From: Thermoplasmata archaeon
GTDB taxonomy: Archaea; Thermoplasmatota; Thermoplasmata; UBA184
Length of the DNA: 7,271 bases
Assembly: GCA_027314845.1 (NCBI GenBank)
Contig: DAHVAA010000077.1
Location: 1-7,271, forward strand
Reading direction: 5' to 3'
In this document: positions 1-6,165 of the stretch, in pieces
Layout: each line of letters opens with the position of its first letter
Position numbering within the stretch: position 1 is the first letter of the stretch
Made by a program: the position numbers and the translations under genes
Notes under the pieces: model-generated
Database searches by the model: none
Told to the model about the DNA's origin: nothing
What the model saw: only the letters and a program-made list of their open reading frames with translations

Positions 1-246
1 GGCCTCCTGGTTCCCGCTTGGAAGGTCACGACGGACGACGGGCGTGAGGTGCTCCATATCGAGCCGGTCCGCGAGGACCGTCACCTCGCCGCCGGCGCGG
101 TGCTGGCTCCCGAGAGCTCGGTCGGACTTCCCGAGCTCCCGCTCCTGGTCGTCCTGACGTGGTACTTCATCGTCCTGGCGTGGTTCGAAGACGAAGCGCT
201 CGTCCCGCTCGAGGGGCCGGAAGCGCCGGTCCCGAGGTCGGGCTAG
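1..246 (+). CDS. C-terminal part of an unidentified protein with a hydrophobic terminal helix
   Basis: The frame is open from the first base and ends at TAG 244-246, giving 81 residues of a gene that starts before the window. A strand-like segment (AWKVTTDDGREVLHIEPVR) is followed by a strongly hydrophobic stretch, roughly residues 44-62 (LPELPLLVVLTWYFIVLAWF), and then an acidic, proline-containing tail. One TM-like helix near the C-terminus could be a membrane anchor. Beta strands followed by a buried C-terminal helix also recall the LURP-one/scramblase (tubby-like) fold, but that is only a resemblance. The stop overlaps the stop of the opposite-strand gene at 243-389. An in-frame GTG at 49 exists, but the frame stays open upstream of it, so I do not treat it as the start. 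Confidence 0.6.
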   Translation, partial: GLLVPAWKVTTDDGREVLHIEPVREDRHLAAGAVLAPESSVGLPELPLLVVLTWYFIVLAWFEDEALVPLEGPEAPVPRSG

Positions 247-389
247 CGGGGCAGGGCCCTTTTCTTCAGCTCGGCGTAGCACGCCGAGCAGAGATTGTGC
301 AACTGCGGCCAACCCTCCGCCGGCGTGTCCGAGATGCGGGTGATGACGGTCTGACACGCGTCGCAGACGATACGGCCGTCCTTGAGCAT
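243..389 (-). CDS. Small zinc-ribbon-like protein (48 aa)
   Basis: This short minus-strand gene starts at ATG 389-387 and stops at TAG 245-243. The 48-residue product has two CxxC knuckles, C9-D-A-C12 and C34-S-A-C37, about 21 residues apart, with His31 just before the second pair. That is the layout of a single zinc ribbon or treble-clef knuckle. The N-terminus (MLKDGRIVCDAC) and a basic C-terminus (ELKKRALPR) are typical of small archaeal zinc proteins, which may bind nucleic acid or a protein partner; the target is unknown. A purine-rich GGAAGGGG lies a few bases upstream of the ATG and could act as a ribosome binding site. The gene sits 57 bases downstream of the esterase on the same strand, so it could be co-transcribed or have its own promoter; a TTTAGTA on the minus strand near 446-452 is a weak candidate. 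Its stop shares CTAG with the convergent gene. Confidence 0.72.
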   Translation of the reverse strand: MLKDGRIVCDACQTVITRISDTPAEGWPQLHNLCSACYAELKKRALPR

Positions 390-446
390 CGATCCCCTTC
401 CGCCCGACGCGTGCTCGGCGTTAGGGCGGCCCAGTTCGGTCGGGTA

Positions 447-1529
447 CTAAACGGATGCGCGAGGGCTATTCGGGGGCCGGTGACCGAGAGCCGAAAGTAG
501 CCGGGGTATCATGACGTCGTAGCGAGGTCCCCCATCGGCGTGGACCCCGTCGAACTCCTCAAAGTCGACCCGGACCCCTTGGCGGCGAGCTTCGGCCGTA
601 AAGATCCGAGCGCCAAGGTCGAGGGCGAACTCGTCGCGGGTTCCCCCGTCGGCGTATACGTACGTGAGGTGGCGGAGGGCGGACCGGTACTCCTCCGTCC
701 GGATCATGCGGACCGGGTCGCAAGCGAGCCACCGAGACCAGACCTCGGGGCGGAGCTCGCCGGTCTCGAGGTCGAACGGCAGGTCGAAGCGGCCCGGCTC
801 GGCGTCGACGGGGGAGTAGGCCGATGAGTAACCCATGTGTTCGAGCGCGTGCACCTTGGGGTTCCCGGGACCGAAGCCGCTCACGGGACCGGAGAGGAAC
901 TCCTTGAGGAGCGCCTCCGGGCCGCCCGCCTTGCGGATGGAGCGGAACGCCCCCGGGAACTCCGGCACGTAGGCGTACTCGAAGTAGGCGTCGCCGGCGT
1001 TCGAGCCCAGCGCAGCGATCTCGCCCGGGTGCCTCAGGGCGAGCACGAAGGACCCGTAACCGCCGCTCGAAGTGCCGAGCACCGCCGTAGGACCGGTGCG
1101 GTACCGTTCCCGTACCCAGGGGAGGACCTCGGTCATGACGTAGTCCTCGTACCGACCCGTCGCGGTCGAGTTGAGGTACTGACTACCTCCCAGGGTGGTA
1201 AGGCAGTCCGGGGCGACCATCACCGCCTCGGCCGACGCACCGGAACGGATCGACCGGTCGAGGCGCCCGACAACCGTGTCCATGAGGTAGCGAGGACGTT
1301 GGAAGTGCATCCACCCCGCCCCGGTGTAACCCGAGAGCAAGAGCAGCAGCGGTCGGCCTTCGGTCGACCCGGACGGAGGTATGTAGACCGGGAGCTCCCG
1401 TTCGACCGGATCCCCCCAGGGGTTCCCTTCGAGGACGCGGCTCGCGAAGCGGTGGGTCTCGACCCGGCCCTTCAGGGGCAGCGGGAAAACCTTCTCGCTT
1501 CGCGCCTCGACAGGTACTCGGATCGGCAT
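447..1529 (-). CDS. Putative esterase, alpha/beta hydrolase of the esterase D / antigen 85 type
   Basis: The protein is 360 residues from ATG 1529. It resembles the PF00756 esterase family, whose members hydrolyse carboxylic esters including acyl-glycerol, acyl-trehalose, S-formylglutathione and siderophore esters. A lid/oxyanion region LLLLLSGYTGAGW (61-73) precedes the nucleophile elbow G152-T-S154-S-G156, so Ser154 is the likely nucleophile. D299 (or D294) in YADGGTRDEF and His330 in FDGVHADGG are the likely other triad members. Segments such as APDCLTTLGGSQYLNS and LPWVRERY match the family pattern. There is no signal peptide, so it is probably cytoplasmic. An in-frame TTG at 1565 would add 12 residues, but I prefer the ATG, which has GGTGGT about 8-13 bases upstream. 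It is divergent from the eIF2B-like gene. The physiological substrate cannot be read from sequence. Confidence 0.87.
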   Translation of the reverse strand: MPIRVPVEARSEKVFPLPLKGRVETHRFASRVLEGNPWGDPVERELPVYIPPSGSTEGRPLLLLLSGYTGAGWMHFQRPRYLMDTVVGRLDRSIRSGASAEAVMVAPDCLTTLGGSQYLNSTATGRYEDYVMTEVLPWVRERYRTGPTAVLGTSSGGYGSFVLALRHPGEIAALGSNAGDAYFEYAYVPEFPGAFRSIRKAGGPEALLKEFLSGPVSGFGPGNPKVHALEHMGYSSAYSPVDAEPGRFDLPFDLETGELRPEVWSRWLACDPVRMIRTEEYRSALRHLTYVYADGGTRDEFALDLGARIFTAEARRQGVRVDFEEFDGVHADGGPRYDVMIPRLLSALGHRPPNSPRASV

Positions 1530-1589
1530 CGCCGGACCACCGCCCGGGAGAGGGGTGGGATTCAAGTCGGCGCGGTTCGTCTTGGACCT

Positions 1590-2459
1590 GTGGGGTCAAG
1601 GTCGCAAGGCGGCACCATCCGGTTCCGCGATCGAGAGCTCGGCCGAGCGATCGACCGCGTCGCAAGGAATCGCACGGAAGGGGCCCACGCCCTGGCCGAG
1701 ACCGGGCTCGACGTCCTCGAGGCGGCGGTCCGCCGTTGGGAGAGGAGGTCACTCGTCGACCTCAGAGCGGCGACCCGAGAGGTCTCCCGGTCATTCCGCA
1801 CGGTCCAGCCGGCGATGGGGATCTTCGACCGCTGGGCGACTGAGTGGAGAGCGCAGGCCCGTGCCTCACGCCCCCCTTCCGCGGGTCGTCTTCACCGATG
1901 GGTGGCCCGATGGAGGAAGCGACTGGCCGTAGAGCCCGCCCGAATTCGAGCCGTGGCTGAACGCTCTATCCGCCCTTCGGCCCGTGTTGTCACGATCAGC
2001 CATAGCTCGACGGTGGGGCTGATCCTCTCTTCGTTGCGCGGGCCGAAACGCCCGATTGCGGTGGTCGTTCTCGAGAGCCGGCCCGGCGGCGAGGGGCGGG
2101 CGCTCGCCCGGGACCTCGCTCGGTCCGGCCTTGCGGTCGACCTCATCCCGGACCGCGAGGGAGTCCGTGCGGTGGGAGAGGCGGACTTGCTTCTGATCGG
2201 GGCAGACACAGTCTACGGGGACGGGAGCGTCCTCCATAAGGTCGGAACCCGTCCCCTTGCCCTCGCGGCCCGGCGAGCGGGGTGCCCGGTGATCGTCGCC
2301 GCCGGAACCTCCAAGTTCGTCACCCGGTCGAGACCGAGGGGGCCGGTCCCGGCGCGGTTTGACCGCACGCCGCGGAGCGCGGTCGCTGAATACTGGACCG
2401 ACATCGGACGGCTCTCGGGAGCGGCGGTCGGGGCGGGCCGTCGGGCGCACGTCCGCTGA
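1590..2459 (+). CDS. eIF2B-alpha / ribose-1,5-bisphosphate isomerase family protein
   Basis: The C-terminal Rossmann-like half carries the family hallmark IGADTVYGDGSVLHKVGT (203-220, with D206 of GAD), then LALAARRAGCPVIVAAGTSKF (224-243). This identifies the eIF2B alpha-beta-delta / MtnA / R15P isomerase superfamily (PF01008). The N-terminal part (about 12-125) is helical, as usual. Family enzymes isomerise phosphosugars (R15P isomerase in archaeal AMP degradation, MtnA in methionine salvage), while eIF2B subunits act in translation. The isomerase Cys in a THCHS-type motif is replaced here: TISHSST (135-141) has Ser137 at that place, while D206 is kept. A non-enzymatic or divergent role is therefore at least as likely. 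GTG 1590 gives 289 residues, a usual length; the frame stays open far upstream, but that part lies antisense to the esterase and is not family-like. An ATTCAA patch at 1560-1565 lies about 28 bases upstream. Confidence 0.83.
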   Translation: MGSRSQGGTIRFRDRELGRAIDRVARNRTEGAHALAETGLDVLEAAVRRWERRSLVDLRAATREVSRSFRTVQPAMGIFDRWATEWRAQARASRPPSAGRLHRWVARWRKRLAVEPARIRAVAERSIRPSARVVTISHSSTVGLILSSLRGPKRPIAVVVLESRPGGEGRALARDLARSGLAVDLIPDREGVRAVGEADLLLIGADTVYGDGSVLHKVGTRPLALAARRAGCPVIVAAGTSKFVTRSRPRGPVPARFDRTPRSAVAEYWTDIGRLSGAAVGAGRRAHVR

Positions 2460-2461
2460 GG

Positions 2462-2469
2462 CTATCTCA
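2462..2469 (+). promoter_or_regulatory. Weak TATA-like element before the WCPFC thioredoxin gene
   Basis: CTATCTCA lies about 28 bases upstream of ATG 2494, the same spacing as the clearer boxes, in the short spacer after the eIF2B-like stop. It matches the archaeal consensus poorly, so read-through from the upstream gene is equally likely. Confidence 0.3.
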
Positions 2470-2493
2470 TTGGCCGGTTGCGATCGTGTCGGC

Positions 2494-2853
2494 ATGGCGT
2501 CGTTCGGCTCGGAGGCGGTCGACCGCATGGAACGGTTCGGCCCCGAGGCGTTCTCGGGAAGGCGGCTAAACCGACCCGGTAGCTGGGCAGTGGTATTCCT
2601 GGCTACCTGGTGCCCGTTCTGCCGGGAGTTCGCCCCCCAGTTCGCCCACCTCGCCCGAACTTCGGGCCACCTCGCCGTTGGGGACCTGACCGACCTCGGC
2701 AACCCGCTCTGGGAGACCTTCGACATCGAGGTCGTGCCGACCGTCCTGGTCTTCCGGGACGGGAAGCTTCTCCGTCGGGTAGACGGTCGACCGATGGAGG
2801 GGCTGGGTCCGGCCGACGTCCGAGATATCGAAGCGGCGCTCGACGCTCCGTGA
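2494..2853 (+). CDS. Thioredoxin-like protein, WCPFC active site
   Basis: This is a single thioredoxin-fold domain of 119 residues. The sequence WAVVFLATWCPFCREFAPQF has the redox pair Cys40 and Cys43 (W39-C-P-F-C43) after the central strand. The cis-proline loop is V81-P82-T83, followed by VLVFRDGKLLRRVDG, the typical last two strands. It is predicted to be a cytoplasmic protein-disulfide reductase or thiol oxidoreductase, with no signal peptide. CPFC differs from the classical CGPC, so its redox potential and partners may differ. The start ATG 2494 sits 34 bases after the eIF2B-like stop, and a weak TATA-like CTATCTCA at 2462-2469 lies about 28 bases upstream. An internal ATG at 2527 is a possible alternative start. 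The TGA is part of GTGA, which could also start the following gene's frame. Confidence 0.88.
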   Translation: MASFGSEAVDRMERFGPEAFSGRRLNRPGSWAVVFLATWCPFCREFAPQFAHLARTSGHLAVGDLTDLGNPLWETFDIEVVPTVLVFRDGKLLRRVDGRPMEGLGPADVRDIEAALDAP

Positions 2854-2897
2854 CGCGCCCGAGTCAACCTTTTCCTCCCACTCTCGCTCGCGGGGGC

Positions 2898-3725
2898 GTG
2901 AGCGAGCCCCCCGTGCACCACGACGCTAAGCCTGTGGCCCTGATCACCGGAGGTGGCACGGGGATCGGTCGCGCGATCGGGATCGCGCTCGCCGCGGACG
3001 GCTTCAACCTCGTCATCGCGAGTCGCTCGGCCGAACACCTGGCGGCGGGGGCTGCTGAACTGAAGGGCCGAGGGGCCCGGGTCCTCGAAGTACCGACGGA
3101 CGTCCGGGTCCCGGAGCAGGTCGACCGGCTCGTCGAAGCGGTCCGGGAGGAGTATGGCCGGTTGGACGTGCTGGTGAACAATGCGGCCGGGAACTTCCTC
3201 GCTCCGGCGGAACGGATCTCGCCGAACGGCTGGCGGGCGGTCGTCGGGATCGTGCTCGACGGGACGTTCTTCTGTTCCCGCAGCGCCTTCCCCCTGCTCC
3301 AGCGGTCCCCGTCGCCCTCGATCGTCAACATCGTCGCGTCGTACGCCTGGATGGCCGGACCCGGGACGGCGCACTCAGCGGCGGCGAAGGCCGGCGTCCT
3401 CGCGCTCACGCGCACGCTCGCCGTGGAGTGGGCCCGCTTCGGCATCCGCGTGAACGCGGTCGCCCCCGGACCGATCCGGACCGAAGGCACGGACCAGCAG
3501 CTGTGGGTCACGGAGGAGGTCGTCGCGGCCGTCACGCGCGGCGTGCCGCTCGGACGATTCGGCACGGTGGAGGAAGTGGCGGAGGCGGTGCGGTTCCTCG
3601 CCGGTCCGCGGGCGAGCTACATCACCGGCCAGGTTCTTGCGGTCGATGGTGGACAGTGGCTGGGGAACGGGGTGATGCCGCTCCTCGAGAGCGTCGGCCC
3701 GCTCGGCGCGCGCCGTCCGGACTAG
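2898..3725 (+). CDS. fadH: 2,4-dienoyl-CoA reductase, short-chain dehydrogenase type (FadH/YkuF-like)
   Basis: This is a short-chain dehydrogenase of 275 residues. The cofactor loop is T17-GGGTGIG24, and A41-S-R43 after the second strand suggests NADPH. N94-N-A-A-G-N-F is followed by LAPAERIS. Instead of the usual YxxxK, the active site reads S148-Y149-AWMAGPGTAH-S160-AAA-K164. Tyr149, Ser160 and Lys164 have the same +11 and +15 spacing as Tyr199/Ser210/Lys214 of mitochondrial 2,4-dienoyl-CoA reductase. From memory, the stretch AWMAGPGTAHSAAAKAGV also matches Bacillus FadH (YkuF) closely. The enzyme would reduce 2,4-dienoyl-CoA in beta-oxidation of polyunsaturated acyl chains. About 20 extra residues follow the usual end near DGGQWL. 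The start is uncertain: GTG 2898 is preferred, with 2913 and the overlapping 2850 as alternatives. A T run at 2870-2873 is a weak promoter candidate. No other beta-oxidation gene is in view. Confidence 0.88.
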   Translation: MSEPPVHHDAKPVALITGGGTGIGRAIGIALAADGFNLVIASRSAEHLAAGAAELKGRGARVLEVPTDVRVPEQVDRLVEAVREEYGRLDVLVNNAAGNFLAPAERISPNGWRAVVGIVLDGTFFCSRSAFPLLQRSPSPSIVNIVASYAWMAGPGTAHSAAAKAGVLALTRTLAVEWARFGIRVNAVAPGPIRTEGTDQQLWVTEEVVAAVTRGVPLGRFGTVEEVAEAVRFLAGPRASYITGQVLAVDGGQWLGNGVMPLLESVGPLGARRPD

Positions 3726-4207
3726 CGAGCCCGCGACGACGACTCGACACTCCGCCGCTCGGAACCGGGCGGGTCGCGGCGACGACGCATCGGTCGAGGT
3801 GGGGGCGCCGGGTTCGCGTCCGCGGCGGACCGCACGACCGCGGTCGTCGCGGACGCGGAGACGTCGCTCGGTACGCGAACACTCACGTTCATCATCACGA
3901 CGGGAGTGGTTCCGGATGGGACCTCGAAGCCGTGAGGGGTGTGCGGAGGGATGAAGAACGAGTCTCCGCCCCGTACCAGACGGCGTTCGTCCTCGAGCAG
4001 GAAGTACCCCTCGCCCGAAAGGAGCACTCCGAGCTCGCTGAACTCGTGGGTGTGGAGGTCGAACTTCGAACCCGGATCGAGACGGTAGAGGATGATCGTG
4101 GTTCCGTTCCCCTCGACCATCCGGCGCATCTGCGCGCCGCTCACCGCGGGTTCCCAGCTGGGGGGCGGTTCTTCTCGAAGTGGGTGGGGCGGGACGACCA
4201 CGTCCAC
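3722..4207 (-). CDS. Cupin-domain protein with a disordered C-terminal tail
   Basis: A single cupin_2 domain covers about residues 25-112 of 161. Motif 1 is G46-x5-H52-T-H54-x3-E58-x6-G65, an exact fit to the cupin consensus. Motif 2 is G81-x5-P87-P-H89-x2-H92. The metal ligands His52, His54, Glu58 and His92 are all present, so a bound divalent metal is expected. Stand-alone cupins of this size act as small-molecule isomerases, dioxygenases or ligand sensors; the substrate is not predictable. Residues after about 115 are rich in Ala, Pro, Ser and Arg (PPPRPMRRRR) and are probably disordered; a frameshift near the end cannot be excluded. The start is GTG 4207. GTG 4201 (codon 3) would sit about 26 bases after a weak TATA-like CTTAG on the minus strand. 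The stop shares CTAG with the fadH stop. Confidence 0.86.
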   Translation of the reverse strand: MDVVVPPHPLREEPPPSWEPAVSGAQMRRMVEGNGTTIILYRLDPGSKFDLHTHEFSELGVLLSGEGYFLLEDERRLVRGGDSFFIPPHTPHGFEVPSGTTPVVMMNVSVRVPSDVSASATTAVVRSAADANPAPPPRPMRRRRDPPGSERRSVESSSRAR

Positions 4208-4277
4208 GAAGTACGGAGTGCGCGCTAAGAGTCCGACGTTCGAATCGTCGTTACGACCCTGTCGCCCCCCGGGACAC

Positions 4278-4283
4278 TATAAA
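4278..4283 (+). promoter_or_regulatory. Archaeal TATA box for the WCPHC thioredoxin-like operon
   Basis: TATAAA sits in otherwise G+C-rich DNA, with its centre about 25 bases upstream of ATG 4305. No Shine-Dalgarno sequence lies before that ATG, so the transcript is probably leaderless. The neighbouring bases (ATAAACC, 4279-4285) recur in the box at 6514-6520. It lies in the 97-base spacer between the divergent cupin and this operon. Confidence 0.78.
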
Positions 4284-4304
4284 CCGTGGGGCGCTGCGAA
4301 CGCC

Positions 4305-4670
4305 ATGACGTCCCCTCGATCGAGCGCCCGACCCGCACGACTTACGGTCGTGCTGGCCCAGTGGTGTCCGCACTGCGTACCCCTCTCCACGAAGCACGCG
4401 CGGAACCTCGCGCGTCAGCTGCGGGTCCCCCTGAGGATCCTTGATATCGACCGGAAGGACGAGGTCCGCACGGCCGACGGACTGGTCCGACGATTCGGCG
4501 ACGCCGCGCCGGACTACCTCATCCCCCAGGTCTTCCTCGAATGGACCGACGGAGCCGTCCAGCACCTGCTGACCGGCTTCTCCGAGCAGGTCGCCCGAAC
4601 CGATCGGGCCTGGAAGGACCTTTTCGGCAGTGAATGGCTCGCCGGCGTGCTCAAGGAGTCGCGGCCGTGA
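4305..4670 (+). CDS. Thioredoxin/glutaredoxin-like protein, WCPHC active site
   Basis: The product is 121 residues. LTVVLAQWCPHCVPLSTKHA carries the redox pair Cys21 and Cys24 in W20-C-P-H-C24, the DsbA-like CPHC dipeptide. Helix and strand segments follow (LARQLRVPLRILDID), then the cis-Pro loop YLIPQVFLEW with Pro74, and LLTGFSEQVARTDRAWKDLFG at the end. It is a short thioredoxin-fold protein with no signal peptide, so a cytoplasmic dithiol-disulfide role is likely. CPHC usually makes the disulfide more oxidising than CGPC, but here that is inference from the motif alone. The TATA box at 4278-4283 places transcription start at or near the ATG. Its TGA overlaps the GTG of the next gene in GTGA, so the two are probably translated together, and the partner may be a substrate or co-factor of this redox protein. 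Confidence 0.86.
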   Translation: MTSPRSSARPARLTVVLAQWCPHCVPLSTKHARNLARQLRVPLRILDIDRKDEVRTADGLVRRFGDAAPDYLIPQVFLEWTDGAVQHLLTGFSEQVARTDRAWKDLFGSEWLAGVLKESRP

Positions 4671-5203
4671 GCGCCGCGCCCCGGGCGATCCCCCGCGCCC
4701 TCGCCAAGGCCCTGGCGCCCACGGGCGCCACCTGCTACCGGCACTGTAGCGAGCCCGTTCGGCCCCACCACCTCGCGGGCGCGCTACCGGGTCTCGCTCA
4801 GGTCTTCGCCTGCCCGTCGGGCGTCGTCTCCGTCACCTCGTACGTGGAGTGGTCCCGACGCGACCCGAGCGCGGCCTTCCAACGATACCTCACGCGGCAT
4901 GCCGTCCCTTCGTCGCGGGTCCGGCGCCACGACCTTCGGCTCGCGACCCGGCACGGGCCCGAGCTCGGCCGGATCGCGGAACGGAGGCTTCGCCGCCCTG
5001 GCACTCCGCCCCTCCGGGTCGTGTACTGGAGGGTGTATCCGTTTCGTGATGGTACCGGGATCGAGCATCGGCTCTTCGTCTGCCGGCGCCGCGGACATCC
5101 GGGGCCCGTCTTCTACACCGCACCGTCGACCGAAGGCGACCGACTGTGCCCGGTGTGTGTCGCTCGGCGGAGAACGGTCGGCCAGGCACGGAAATCCCGC
5201 TGA
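4667..5203 (+). CDS. Cys-rich protein of unknown function, possible zinc-binding
   Basis: I do not recognise this 178-residue protein. It starts at GTG 4667 inside GTGA, overlapping the upstream stop by four bases, which argues for coupling with the WCPHC protein. An in-frame GTG at 4634 is less likely. Two Cys clusters stand out. The first is C23-YRH-C27, then His34/His35 and C49. The second is C139-RRRGH144, then C161-PV-C164, a plausible zinc ribbon. The middle is basic and Arg-rich (RRHDLRLATRHG, IAERRLRR), with an aromatic patch VVYWRVYPFRDG at 118-129. The basic charge and possible zinc sites would suit a nucleic-acid or redox-linked role, but that is only a guess. A perfect inverted repeat lies within its first codons (4713-4730). 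The end is six bases from the convergent hydrolase stop. Confidence 0.76.
   Translation: MSAAPRAIPRALAKALAPTGATCYRHCSEPVRPHHLAGALPGLAQVFACPSGVVSVTSYVEWSRRDPSAAFQRYLTRHAVPSSRVRRHDLRLATRHGPELGRIAERRLRRPGTPPLRVVYWRVYPFRDGTGIEHRLFVCRRRGHPGPVFYTAPSTEGDRLCPVCVARRRTVGQARKSR
4713..4730. repeat. Perfect inverted repeat inside a coding region
   Basis: TGGCGCCC, the two bases AC, and GGGCGCCA form an 8+8 perfect inverted repeat. It lies in the early codons of the Cys-rich gene, encoding part of ALAPTGAT. In DNA this G+C-rich it may be chance. Confidence 0.5.
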
Positions 5204-5209
5204 CGGGGC

Positions 5210-6040
5210 TCAGGTCACCGGGACGTTCCTCTCCAAGAGGAAGGTGACCAGGAGTCCGACGTAGAGCGCCGGCGCGGTCAGATGGGGCACGTGGCCCGCG
5301 TCGGGAAGTTCCTTCCGAACTACGTTCCGCAGTTGGTGCTCCAGCCCCAATGCGATCCGATGGAAGACCGGAGGGCTGAGCTCCCCCGCGGTGAGCAGAA
5401 CGGGGAGCAAGAGCTCCTGCAGCTCGGACGGGTCCGGGCGTACGGAATCCGGGTCGGCCATCTCCTCGCTCCAACGCTCGGCGTTCCTCACGAACGTTTG
5501 GCGAGTTGTCTCCGAAAGTCGGTCCCACGCCCCGGGGCGTTGCGAGAAGGAGTCCACGGTCCCACGGGCCGCTCCCTCCGGGTCCCCGGCCCCCACGCGA
5601 GCTCGCAGCCGCTCGATCTCGGCGAAGAGGCGAGATGCGTCCCCCGCGGAAACCGGATCGTTCTCGAGTAGACCCAAGAACGGAGGCTCGTGGACCGCGA
5701 GGCTGCGGACCATCTCGGGTCGGTCGTGCGCGAGCCGGAGCGCAACGGCCGCGCCGTACGAATGAGCCACCACGTGCACGGGATGGACGTCGAGCGTCTC
5801 GAGGAGCGCGGCCAAGTCCGAGGCGTCTTCTCGCACGGGATGCCGGCGCGTCGGTCCGGTGCTCGACCCGTGTCCCCGTCGGTCGTAGCATATCACCTCG
5901 AGCGCCTGACCGAGCGGCTCGACCACACGGTCCCAGGAGTGATGGTCGACCCACGACCCGTGCACGAGGACCACCGGCTCGCCGCCGGTCCCGTGGTGGT
6001 CGTAGTAGAGCCGCACGTCGCCGAACTCAACCGTAGGCAT
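5210..6040 (-). CDS. Alpha/beta hydrolase
   Basis: The protein is 276 residues and belongs to the alpha/beta hydrolase fold (PF00561/PF12697 type). The oxyanion loop is V26-H-G-S-W30. DRRGHGSS (53-60) is the conserved post-strand-4 motif. The nucleophile elbow reads V91-A92-H-S94-Y-G96, so Ser94 is the nucleophile and Ala92 replaces the usual first Gly of GxSxG. The likely acid is Glu220 in LLTAGELSPP, where Asp is more common, and the catalytic His is His250 in DAGHVPH. A helical cap (about 130-205) lies between. No signal peptide is seen. Substrates in this family range from esters to lactones and epoxides and cannot be chosen here. The ATG at 6040 has no clear ribosome binding site or TATA box at the usual distance. 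Confidence 0.88.
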   Translation of the reverse strand: MPTVEFGDVRLYYDHHGTGGEPVVLVHGSWVDHHSWDRVVEPLGQALEVICYDRRGHGSSTGPTRRHPVREDASDLAALLETLDVHPVHVVAHSYGAAVALRLAHDRPEMVRSLAVHEPPFLGLLENDPVSAGDASRLFAEIERLRARVGAGDPEGAARGTVDSFSQRPGAWDRLSETTRQTFVRNAERWSEEMADPDSVRPDPSELQELLLPVLLTAGELSPPVFHRIALGLEHQLRNVVRKELPDAGHVPHLTAPALYVGLLVTFLLERNVPVT

Positions 6041-6165
6041 TCCCCGAGCTCCGTGGGCCGCCGCCGCATGGGCGGGAAGGCGTCGCGTCCAGCTCGACGG
6101 GGAAGATAGCTTCGGGGGACACGGCGCGTCGGGCCGGCCGGAAGGCTAAGTAGGCCCCCTCGGCT

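Noticed and set aside
837..1589. An open frame that would extend the eIF2B-like protein upstream to 540 residues
   Set aside because: This part lies antisense to the well-supported esterase, has Arg-rich low-information sequence, and does not match the family N-terminus; G+C-rich DNA has few stops.
2565..2573. CTAAACCGA resembling a TATA element
   Set aside because: It lies inside the thioredoxin-like coding region with no start codon at the expected distance in a supported frame.
2866..2880. T run after the WCPFC thioredoxin gene as a terminator
   Set aside because: Only four consecutive T bases and no second run; it could as well be a weak promoter element for fadH.
1866..3374. A 502-residue open frame on the minus strand
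   Set aside because: It is Arg/Pro/Ser-rich with no motif and lies opposite three well-supported genes, so it is a G+C-driven shadow.
4890..5954. A 354-residue minus-strand open frame
   Set aside because: Its composition is Arg/Gly/Pro-rich without motifs and it overlaps the alpha/beta hydrolase in another frame.
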